A stretch of DNA of 7,404 nucleotides from Clostridia bacterium (GTDB lineage: Bacteria > Bacillota > Clostridia > Oscillospirales > CAG-272): the NCBI GenBank assembly GCA_900754175.1, contig CAAEBS010000049.1, positions 1 to 7,404 on the forward strand, written 5' to 3'. Shown in pieces: positions 1 to 5,051 of this stretch. The notes under the pieces are model-generated. The model was not told the DNA's origin. It worked only from the letters and a program-made list of their open reading frames with translations, and did no database searches. Made by a program: the position numbers and the translations under genes. Position 1 is the stretch's first letter; every line of letters begins with the position of its first letter.

Positions 1-50
1 GGAAGTGATTAAAAACCTGACAGGAGTTTTTTACAGTAAAAGTATCTGAG

Positions 51-80
51 ACTTTTGTTATACAGAACTACTTTAGTTCT
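51..80 (+). promoter_or_regulatory. Candidate operator: inverted and direct repeats over the promoter
   Basis: AGAACTA (64-70) and TAGTTCT (74-80) form a perfect 7-bp inverted repeat with a CTT centre, placed over the expected transcription start. The direct repeats ACTTTTGTT (51-59) and ACTTTAGTT (70-78) match at 8 of 9 positions with a 19-bp period, close to two helical turns. A further AAAAGT/ACTTTT pair (38-43 and 51-56) lies just upstream. Such symmetry over a -10/+1 region is typical of a repressor site. The regulator is not in the window. Confidence 0.4.
56..64 (+). promoter_or_regulatory. Extended -10 promoter of the flavin reductase gene
   Basis: TG at 56-57 and TATACA at 59-64 form an extended -10 element (TGnTATACA). 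No good -35 lies 17 bp upstream (bases near 36-41 read GTAAAA), which fits an extended -10 promoter that may need help from a regulator. Transcription would begin near position 71, about 25 bases before the Shine-Dalgarno site. The assignment rests on motif matching only. Confidence 0.45.
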
Positions 81-110
81 TGTAAATATTTTTTAAAAGG
101 AGGATTTGTG

Positions 111-686
111 ATGAGTAAAATTGTATGGAAAGGTGGTGCCTTGCTTGCACCGACTCCGCTCAGTATGGTGACCTGCGGCACCATGGAAAAACCGAACGTG
201 CTGACGGTGGCGTGGACGGGAATCATTAACACCGCACCGCCCAAGACCTATATTTCGGTGCGTCCATGCCGCTATTCCTACCCGATGATTCGGGAAAGCG
301 GGGAATTTGTCGTCAACCTGACCACTGCGGAAATGATCCGTGCCGCCGACTGGTGCGGCGTTCATACCGGTGCTAAAGTGGATAAATTCGCCCGGTGCAA
401 CCTGCACACCGAGGCGGCTTCACAGGTTGCGGCGCCCCTTCTGAGCGAAAGTCCGCTGGCGCTGGAGTGCCGGGTGACCGACATGATTCCGCTTGGCACG
501 CATCATATGTTTCTTGCGGATATCGTGGCGGTTGACGTGGACGAGCGGCTTCTGGACGAGCGGGGAAAGCTTCATCTGGAGCGTGCACACCTTGCCGCCT
601 TTGCCCATGGAGAATATTTTGAGCTTGGGAAAAGACTTGGCGCTTTCGGCTTTTCCGTACGGAAAAAATCCGGCGGCAAGCGCTGA
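111..686 (+). CDS. Flavin reductase family protein (FMN-binding split barrel)
   Basis: A 191-residue protein of the flavin reductase-like / flavoredoxin family (DIM6/NTAB type). Members bind FMN in a split beta-barrel and pass electrons from NAD(P)H or reduced partners to flavin or other acceptors in the cytoplasm. Family-like stretches are LTVAWTGIINTAPP (residues 31-44), VRPCRYSY (50-57), a SGEFVVNL strand (63-70), WCGVHTGAKVDKF (81-93) and a C-terminal YFELGKRLGAFGFSVRKK segment; the length is normal. ATG at 111 is chosen because AAAAGGAGG (95-103) ends 7 bases upstream; the adjacent in-frame GTG at 108 would be too close. The gene appears monocistronic, with its own promoter and terminator. 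The physiological electron donor and acceptor cannot be read from the sequence, and the palindromic promoter suggests regulated expression. Family assignment is firm; substrate is unknown. Confidence 0.93.
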   Translation: MSKIVWKGGALLAPTPLSMVTCGTMEKPNVLTVAWTGIINTAPPKTYISVRPCRYSYPMIRESGEFVVNLTTAEMIRAADWCGVHTGAKVDKFARCNLHTEAASQVAAPLLSESPLALECRVTDMIPLGTHHMFLADIVAVDVDERLLDERGKLHLERAHLAAFAHGEYFELGKRLGAFGFSVRKKSGGKR

Positions 687-714
687 AAGCGATTTGCTCA
701 GAGAGCACGTTACA

Positions 715-752
715 AAAAGGCTGTTGCGGTTGCGACAGCCTTTTGAATTTTT
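715..752 (+). terminator. Intrinsic terminator of the flavin reductase gene
   Basis: AAAAGGCTGT (715-724) pairs perfectly with ACAGCCTTTT (735-744). The stem continues inward through T·G, G-C and C-G pairs to a GGTT loop (728-731), about 13 pairs in all. The 3' arm ends in TTTT and, after GAA, another T5 run (748-752) follows. It lies 28 bases after the stop codon. Confidence 0.9.
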
Positions 753-880
753 GCGGATATACAGACAGAACAAGCCCGGCGGATGCTTTTTTTGACCATG
801 CGGGCGGAAACTTTCTGTGAGAGATTGTGGCGTTTTATGGTGGCTACAAAGCCGGAATTTTTCGGGAAAGTCTTTTTGTG
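753..880. other. Non-coding spacer with nothing recognisable
   Basis: Between the flavin reductase terminator and the next promoter I see no ORF with a ribosome-binding site, no repeat and no RNA motif. A short AAGC/GCTT dyad before a T-run (around 771-795) is too weak to call a second terminator. Confidence 0.5.
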
Positions 881-909
881 TTGACATATGCGCCGTTCTA
901 TGATATAAT
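881..909 (+). promoter_or_regulatory. SigA-type consensus promoter of the exonuclease-thiI operon
   Basis: A perfect TTGACA (-35, 881-886), a 17-bp spacer and a perfect TATAAT (-10, 904-909), with an extended TGa element (901-903). Transcription should start near 916. It is among the strongest possible vegetative promoters, so any control of the operon probably acts in the leader. Confidence 0.92.
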
Positions 910-915
910 ATGGAA

Positions 916-1014
916 CGGAGTTTGTAATGTGCCGCCGTGCGGCAAACGATAAAGATAAAAGAGAGAAGAGAGAAAAAACGACGGAAAAACCGTCGGATTT
1001 TTCCGGAGGACAGA
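916..1014 (+). promoter_or_regulatory. Structured 5' leader with attenuator-like hairpins
   Basis: About 100 nt separate the predicted start from the exonuclease start codon. Hairpin 1 is GCCGC (931-935)/GCGGC (939-943). Hairpin 2 is CGACGG (979-984), an A5 loop, CCGTCG (990-995), then GA and T5 (998-1002), resembling a weak intrinsic terminator just before the ribosome-binding site. A competing pairing exists: CGGAAAAA (982-989) is exactly complementary to TTTTTCCG (998-1005). It would disrupt hairpin 2 and take in the first G of the Shine-Dalgarno sequence. Two exclusive folds next to a T-run and ribosome-binding site are what an attenuator looks like, but I recognise no ligand-binding family. 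Confidence 0.4.
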
Positions 1015-1025
1015 TTGAAAAGTGA
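927..1025 (+). CDS. Possible leader ORF upstream of the exonuclease gene
   Basis: An ATG at 927 opens a 32-codon frame ending in TGA at 1023-1025. GGAG (917-920) lies 6 bases upstream, although it would sit almost at the 5' end of the transcript. The peptide is hydrophilic and rich in Lys, Arg and Glu. The frame runs through both leader hairpins, overlaps the TTG start of the exonuclease (1015) and stops one base before an in-frame ATG of that gene (1027). Ribosomes translating it would melt hairpin 2 and arrive at the downstream start. It may be a leader peptide for coupling or attenuation, or a chance frame in purine-rich sequence. Confidence 0.3.
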   Translation: MCRRAANDKDKREKREKTTEKPSDFSGGQIEK

Positions 1026-2121
1026 AATGATACTTCGCTCCGGTGCGTCGATCCGGCAGATCGACAGCAAGGAAGCGAACGAAAAACAGTACCTTACCCG
1101 GCATAAACTGGCACAGTTGCATCTGATGCCGGTGGGAGAGCCGATCGCCTTTGAACTGGCACCGGACGGTCGGGTGATCTATTATTTTGACCCCGAGCGG
1201 GTCACCGAGGCACCGCCCGAGACCTGGTATTTTCCCCGCAGCCGCAAGGAGACCATGACTCTGCCGAGCGGTACTCAGATCGAGCGGATGAGTGTGAAAA
1301 ACGCCGCCGCCTGCGGTTATTATACCGAGGACCGGCTGAAACGGATGTACTACGAGGTGATAGAGGAGCCGGTGGCGTTTACCTACAAGGCGGATCGCTC
1401 GGTACTCTATTTCTACGACAAAAAGACTGCCAAAAGGCTCCCACAGCCCTGCGTGCGTTGCGGCAAGGACATCCGCTATCGCCGCAAACTCTGCAAGGAG
1501 TGCTACGAGCGGGATCTTGCCATCCGGCGCAAGGAGGGAGACGCCCACCGGGACGCTTACTACCATGCGAGCCGGACCGGAACGCTTTTCTTTGACCTGG
1601 AGCTGACCGGCGTTTACGACCACGACGAGATTCTTTCGATTACGATCGTGGACGGAAACGGCACTACCATTATGGACACGCTGGTGAAGCCCGAGCACAA
1701 AAAGAGCTGGAAGCAGACCGAAAAAATCCACGGGATTACCCCCGACATGGTGCAGGACGCTTCCACGATGAAAGAGCTTGCGCCCCAGGTACGGGAAATT
1801 TTCAACGCCTGCGATCATCTGATCGCCTACGGCGTTTCCACCGATTACAGTCATATCAAATACATATACGCAACCGAAGCGGAACAGCAGGCACTGCATG
1901 ACAAGGTGCTTTGCTGTGCCAATGAATTTGTCCGTTACATTCATGAGCATCGCCCGGATGTGGTACACGCATCCCTGACCGATGCCATGGCGTGCTTTGA
2001 GATTCCGTGGGACGGGGTCGCACATTCTTCCTGTGCCGATACGATCGCCTGCATGAAAGTATGGGAGGAGCTGTTCCCGCATTATTATGATGATAAAATA
2101 AGGGAGGTTGTTCATGGATAA
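1015..2121 (+). CDS. DEDDh 3'-5' exonuclease with zinc ribbon and duplicated N-terminal domain
   Basis: A 368-residue DnaQ-like exonuclease. The catalytic set is complete: Asp194 and Glu196 in FFDLELTG (Exo I), Asp277 in STDYSHI (Exo II), and His337 and Asp342 in HSSCADT (Exo III, DEDDh type). HGIT (239-242) is the usual post-Exo I motif. Members remove nucleotides from DNA or RNA 3' ends with two metal ions. A zinc ribbon (CVRC at 146-149, CKEC at 160-163) precedes the catalytic domain. N-terminal to it are two copies of a motif of about 43 residues (26-68 and 102-144) sharing YxT, EPxAF, VxY and D-P positions. TTG at 1015 is chosen because GGAGG (1005-1009) ends 5 bases upstream; ATG 1027 would be 17 bases away, and GTG 937 has no ribosome-binding site. 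It is the first gene of an operon with a DUF2007-like gene and thiI. This is not a replicative proofreading subunit, and whether it acts on RNA or DNA is unknown. Confidence 0.85.
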   Translation: MKSEMILRSGASIRQIDSKEANEKQYLTRHKLAQLHLMPVGEPIAFELAPDGRVIYYFDPERVTEAPPETWYFPRSRKETMTLPSGTQIERMSVKNAAACGYYTEDRLKRMYYEVIEEPVAFTYKADRSVLYFYDKKTAKRLPQPCVRCGKDIRYRRKLCKECYERDLAIRRKEGDAHRDAYYHASRTGTLFFDLELTGVYDHDEILSITIVDGNGTTIMDTLVKPEHKKSWKQTEKIHGITPDMVQDASTMKELAPQVREIFNACDHLIAYGVSTDYSHIKYIYATEAEQQALHDKVLCCANEFVRYIHEHRPDVVHASLTDAMACFEIPWDGVAHSSCADTIACMKVWEELFPHYYDDKIREVVHG

Positions 2122-2413
2122 GTTTTTCGGTCTTGACAGTGTCAGTAAATGCGACGAAAATATGGATTTGTTGGTTACGGTGCACGATCCGATCTGTCTG
2201 GCAATTTACACCGATATCCTGCGGGATGCGGGGATTCCGTATCTGGTCAAGGAGCGGGGTGCCGGCGGGTGCGTAAAGGTGATTACCGGTTACACGATGT
2301 TCGGCTCGGACGTGTTCGTTCTGAAGGATGATCTGGGGCGTGCAAAGGAGCTTATCGTGCTCCCCGGGAAACTGGGAGAACCGGATGCGGACGGAGAGGA
2401 TGCCGGAGAATAA
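2114..2413 (+). CDS. DUF2007-like small protein
   Basis: A 99-residue protein resembling the DUF2007 'putative signal transducing protein' family, which has a small alpha/beta fold related to the PII-like architecture. Visible features are an N-terminal LVTVHDPICLAIYTDILRDAGIPYLV segment (strand, then helix), a Gly-rich turn (ERGAGGCVKVITGY), a strand with DVFVLKDDLGRAKELI, and an acidic tail. It has no signal peptide or membrane segment. AGGGAGG (2101-2107) places the start at ATG 2114, 8 bases inside the exonuclease gene, so the two are probably translationally coupled. Family function is not established. Genomic coupling to an exonuclease and thiI hints at an accessory role in the same process, which is inference only. 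Confidence 0.75.
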   Translation: MDKFFGLDSVSKCDENMDLLVTVHDPICLAIYTDILRDAGIPYLVKERGAGGCVKVITGYTMFGSDVFVLKDDLGRAKELIVLPGKLGEPDADGEDAGE

Positions 2414-2428
2414 ATCCGGGACGGAAAA

Positions 2429-3613
2429 ATGAAACAAAAGGAAATTCTGCTTTGTAAATACGGCGAGATCGTTCTCAAGGGTGCCAACAAAAAATACTTT
2501 GAGGATATGCTCTGCCGGGAAATGAAAAAAAGAGTGGCAAGCTACGGGGAGTTTGAGATCTATCGCTCCCAGAGCACCATTTATATCGAGCCTGCCGCAG
2601 AGAACGCCGACCTTGACGGAATGTTTGAGGCGGCGTGCCGGGTGTTCGGTATCGTTGCGGTCTGCCGGGCAGCGGTGTGCGAAAAGAGCATGGAAGATAT
2701 CGCACGGGTTGCGGCGGAATACGTGCCGGGATTTCTTGCGGGAAAGCACAGCTTCAAGGTGGAGGCAAAGCGCTCGGACAAGGCGTTTCCGCTGGACTCC
2801 ATGGAGATATCCCGTGAGATCGGCGGCGTGATCCTGGACGCCTGCCCGCATATCCGGGTGGACGTGCATGAGCCGGACGTGACGGTCCGGGTGGAGATCC
2901 GGGAATTCGGCGCTTACGTCTGCGCTGGACAGTTCAAGGGCGCCGGCGGTATGCCGGTAGGCAGTAACGGAAAAGGACTTTTGCTGTTGTCCGGCGGAAT
3001 TGACTCGCCGGTGGCAGGCTATATGATGGCAAAACGGGGAGTGCGGCTGGAGGCGGTGCATTTTGAATCCTTCCCCTATACCAGCGAGCGTGCCCGGGAA
3101 AAGGTGCTGGACCTTGCCGGAATCGTGTCGCAGTATTCGGGGGATATCGAGGTTCACGTGGTGTCGCTGACGCATATCCAGGAGGAGCTGGTCAAGCACT
3201 GCGAGGAGGATTATTTCACTCTGCTTCTGCGCCGCTATATGATGACGCTTGCCCGCCGTGTGGCGGAGCGCCGGGGATGCCGGGCGCTGATTACGGGCGA
3301 AAGCCTTGGTCAGGTGGCGTCCCAGACCATACAGGCGATCGGTGTGACCGACCCCTGCGCCGGAATGCCGGTGTTCCGCCCGTGCATCGGAATGGATAAG
3401 GAAGAGATCATTTCGGTTGCCCGGAAGATCGGTACCTTTGATACGTCGATCCTGCCCTATGAGGATTGCTGTACGGTGTTTACGCCACGGCATCCCCGTA
3501 CCAAGCCGGAGCTGGAAAAGGTGCTGGTGCAGGAGAAAAAGGTGGATTTTGAGGCGCTTTGCGAGGAAGCGATGAATTCGCTGTATACCATTCATATCAA
3601 GGCGGAGTATTGA
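2429..3613 (+). CDS. thiI: tRNA 4-thiouridine synthase ThiI (short form)
   Basis: A 394-residue ThiI. It adenylates uridine 8 of tRNA and inserts sulfur supplied by a cysteine desulfurase; in many bacteria it also provides sulfur for the thiamine thiazole. Order of parts: N-terminal ferredoxin-like region (about 1-60), THUMP domain (about 60-165), then an adenylating PP-loop domain with SGGIDSP at 188-194 preceded by GMPVGSNGKGLLLL. GESLGQVASQT and the RPCIGMDKEEI segment are also ThiI hallmarks. Adjacent Cys347/Cys348 lie where E. coli ThiI has its catalytic Cys344 (alignment by eye). The C-terminal rhodanese domain of the E. coli enzyme is absent, as in Bacillus and archaeal forms. The start lies 15 bases after the DUF2007-like stop with only a weak Shine-Dalgarno (GGGACGG), so coupling is likely. 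No cysteine desulfurase gene is in the window. Third gene of the operon. Confidence 0.96.
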   Translation: MKQKEILLCKYGEIVLKGANKKYFEDMLCREMKKRVASYGEFEIYRSQSTIYIEPAAENADLDGMFEAACRVFGIVAVCRAAVCEKSMEDIARVAAEYVPGFLAGKHSFKVEAKRSDKAFPLDSMEISREIGGVILDACPHIRVDVHEPDVTVRVEIREFGAYVCAGQFKGAGGMPVGSNGKGLLLLSGGIDSPVAGYMMAKRGVRLEAVHFESFPYTSERAREKVLDLAGIVSQYSGDIEVHVVSLTHIQEELVKHCEEDYFTLLLRRYMMTLARRVAERRGCRALITGESLGQVASQTIQAIGVTDPCAGMPVFRPCIGMDKEEIISVARKIGTFDTSILPYEDCCTVFTPRHPRTKPELEKVLVQEKKVDFEALCEEAMNSLYTIHIKAEY

Positions 3614-3624
3614 ATCGTGCTCCG

Positions 3625-3682
3625 AAATCCGGAAAATTTCCGCAGAAGTGAAAAACTTTTCGGGAATTTTCCGGATTTTTTT
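3625..3682 (+). terminator. thiI: Intrinsic terminator of the exonuclease-thiI operon
   Basis: Bases 3625-3642 pair with 3661-3678 in an 18-bp stem (ATCCGGAAAATT core, one T·G pair), closing an 18-base loop. T7 (3676-3682) ends the 3' arm. It lies 12 bases after the thiI stop, and the A-rich 5' flank could let it work in both directions. Confidence 0.93.
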
Positions 3683-3702
3683 AAAAAATTTGAAAAAAGC
3701 TA

Positions 3703-3731
3703 TTGCAATTTCAAAAAAAGTGTGATATAAT
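3703..3731 (+). promoter_or_regulatory. Promoter of tRNA-Glu
   Basis: TTGCAA (-35, 3703-3708), a 17-bp spacer and TATAAT (-10, 3726-3731) with an extended TGa (3723-3725). The predicted start near 3738 leaves about 12 nt of 5' leader for RNase P to remove. Confidence 0.88.
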
Positions 3732-3749
3732 ATCAAAGCTGTCAATGAC

Positions 3750-3824
3750 GGCCCCTTGGTCAAGCGGCTAAGACATCGCCCTCTCACGGCGAAAACATGG
3801 GTTCGATTCCCGTAGGGGTCACCA
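3750..3824 (+). tRNA. tRNA-Glu (anticodon CTC)
   Basis: The cloverleaf folds fully: acceptor GGCCCCT/AGGGGTC (one G·T pair), anticodon stem TCGCC/GGCGA around loop CTCTCAC with anticodon CTC (3783-3785), and T-arm with GGTTCGATTCC. The discriminator is A and the CCA (3822-3824) is encoded. It reads GAG. It is a single-tRNA unit with its own promoter and terminator. A CTC isoacceptor beside the usual TTC species fits a fairly GC-rich genome; no TTC gene is in the window. Confidence 0.97.
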
Positions 3825-3829
3825 ACAGT

Positions 3830-3875
3830 AAAAAACGGATTCGTTTCTTTTTGAAACGGATCCGTTTTTTGTCTT
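3830..3875 (+). terminator. Intrinsic terminator of tRNA-Glu
   Basis: Bases 3830-3847 pair with 3853-3870 over 18 positions (one T·G pair) around a T5 loop. The 3' arm ends in TTTTTT, then GTCTTTTT. It begins 6 bases after the tRNA CCA. Confidence 0.93.
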
Positions 3876-3882
3876 TTTGTCT

Positions 3883-3994
3883 CCGGATTCAAGAAAATAA
3901 TTCCTGAAAAAAGGGTACAATATTCATGAAATACGGTAGGTTCCGGGCTGTGAAAGGATTCTGCACAGATTCTGGAAGTTTTTGAAAATATGCG
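3883..3994. other. Non-coding spacer with no convincing feature
   Basis: A TACAAT at 3916-3921 lacks a matching -35. A 19-codon frame from ATG 3926 has no properly placed ribosome-binding site. I see nothing else here. Confidence 0.5.
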
Positions 3995-4023
3995 TTGACA
4001 AGGGGCGGGGGCTGTGATATAAT
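3995..4023 (+). promoter_or_regulatory. manA: Consensus promoter of manA-pyk
   Basis: Perfect TTGACA (3995-4000), a 17-bp spacer and perfect TATAAT (4018-4023), with extended TGa (4015-4017). The start near 4030 gives a short leader of about 23 nt ending in GGAGGGG, with no room for a riboswitch. No catabolite-repression-like palindrome is evident around it. Confidence 0.93.
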
Positions 4024-4052
4024 GAATAGGAAAATTTTTTCGGAGGGGAACC

Positions 4053-5021
4053 ATGGAAAGACGTCCGGTCAGACTAAAAGAATATACGAGATCTGCCATT
4101 TGGGGAGGTCATCGCCTGATCTCCGATTGGGGAAAGCAGACCGACGGCGAGAACCTTGCTGAGGCGTGGGAGCTTTCGGTAAGGGCAGGGGAAATGGCGA
4201 CCGTTTCCGACGGCGAGTTTGCCGGTATGCCGCTTGACGAATACATCCGTTTGTGCGGCGGGGACTGCGTGTCGCCTGCCTATCACGTGGGGGATCGGTT
4301 TCCGCTCCTGATCAAGCTGATCGACGCTGCCGACACGTTGTCGGTGCAGGTGCATCCGGACGACGCATACGCCGGCAGGGTGGAGCATGACCTCGGGAAA
4401 ACCGAGATGTGGTATATCGTGGATGCGGAGCCGGGCGCTTCCATTGTCTGGGGATTGCGGGACGGCGTGAGCCGGGAGGCATTTGCGCAGGCAATCCGTT
4501 CGGGCAGGATTGAAGAATGTCTGCACCGCCAGCCGGTGCGGGCAGGGGAGTGCTATTACATTCCTGCCGGAATGCTCCATGCGATCGGCGGCGGGATCCT
4601 GATTGCCGAGATTCAGCAGAATTCCGACCTGACCTATCGGGTGTATGATTACAACCGCCGGGGCGCCGACGGAAAACTGCGGGAGCTTCATGTGCAAAAG
4701 GCGCTGGACGTGACCCGTGGCTTTACGCCGGAGGAGGTCCGGGCACAGCAGTTTGCAAGGGGAGATTCTCCCGTGCCGGGCGGCGAGCTTCTGGCAGACA
4801 GCTGTTACTTCCGGGTGGTCCGCTATCCGGTGAAGGGTGAACTTTCGCTGTGCGTCGATACGGAAAGCTTTGTGTCCCTGCTGTGCGTTGACGGTGCGGG
4901 CAGTCTGCTTTACGGCAATGAAAAATATCCGGTGGAGAGGGGAGACAGCTACTTTCTCCCCGCCGGAATGGGAGAATATCGGGTGAGCGGCGATATGACG
5001 CTGATTGCATCCCGGCTTTGA
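4053..5021 (+). CDS. manA: Mannose-6-phosphate isomerase, class I
   Basis: A 322-residue zinc-dependent cupin enzyme that interconverts mannose 6-phosphate and fructose 6-phosphate in the cytoplasm. It joins mannose use to glycolysis and, in reverse, supplies mannose 6-phosphate for glycans. Zinc ligands of the class are present: Gln99 and His101 in SVQVHPDD, Glu118 in GKTEMWY, and His176 in PAGMLHAIG. The catalytic arginine is Arg196 in YRVYDYNR. The length matches the short Bacillus-type enzymes rather than the about 390-residue E. coli form. GGAGGGG (4042-4048) sits just upstream of ATG 4053. First gene of a two-gene unit, with pyk 30 bases downstream and no terminator between. Confidence 0.95.
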   Translation: MERRPVRLKEYTRSAIWGGHRLISDWGKQTDGENLAEAWELSVRAGEMATVSDGEFAGMPLDEYIRLCGGDCVSPAYHVGDRFPLLIKLIDAADTLSVQVHPDDAYAGRVEHDLGKTEMWYIVDAEPGASIVWGLRDGVSREAFAQAIRSGRIEECLHRQPVRAGECYYIPAGMLHAIGGGILIAEIQQNSDLTYRVYDYNRRGADGKLRELHVQKALDVTRGFTPEEVRAQQFARGDSPVPGGELLADSCYFRVVRYPVKGELSLCVDTESFVSLLCVDGAGSLLYGNEKYPVERGDSYFLPAGMGEYRVSGDMTLIASRL

Positions 5022-5051
5022 TAAGATTCGGAAAGAACGAGGAAACAGATC

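Noticed and set aside
11..32. Terminator of a gene to the left
   Set aside because: AAAAACC and GGAGTTTTT can pair only with a bulge and just two or three G-C pairs. The upstream gene, if any, is outside the window, so there is no context to support it.
937..1014. N-terminal extension of the exonuclease from GTG 937
   Set aside because: There is no Shine-Dalgarno before 937. The added 26 residues are Lys/Arg-rich translation of the structured leader, and GGAGG at 1005-1009 clearly serves a later start.
3916..3985. Second promoter (TACAAT) and 19-codon ORF before manA
   Set aside because: There is no -35 at the right distance, no ribosome-binding site downstream of the putative start, and no conserved feature in the short peptide.
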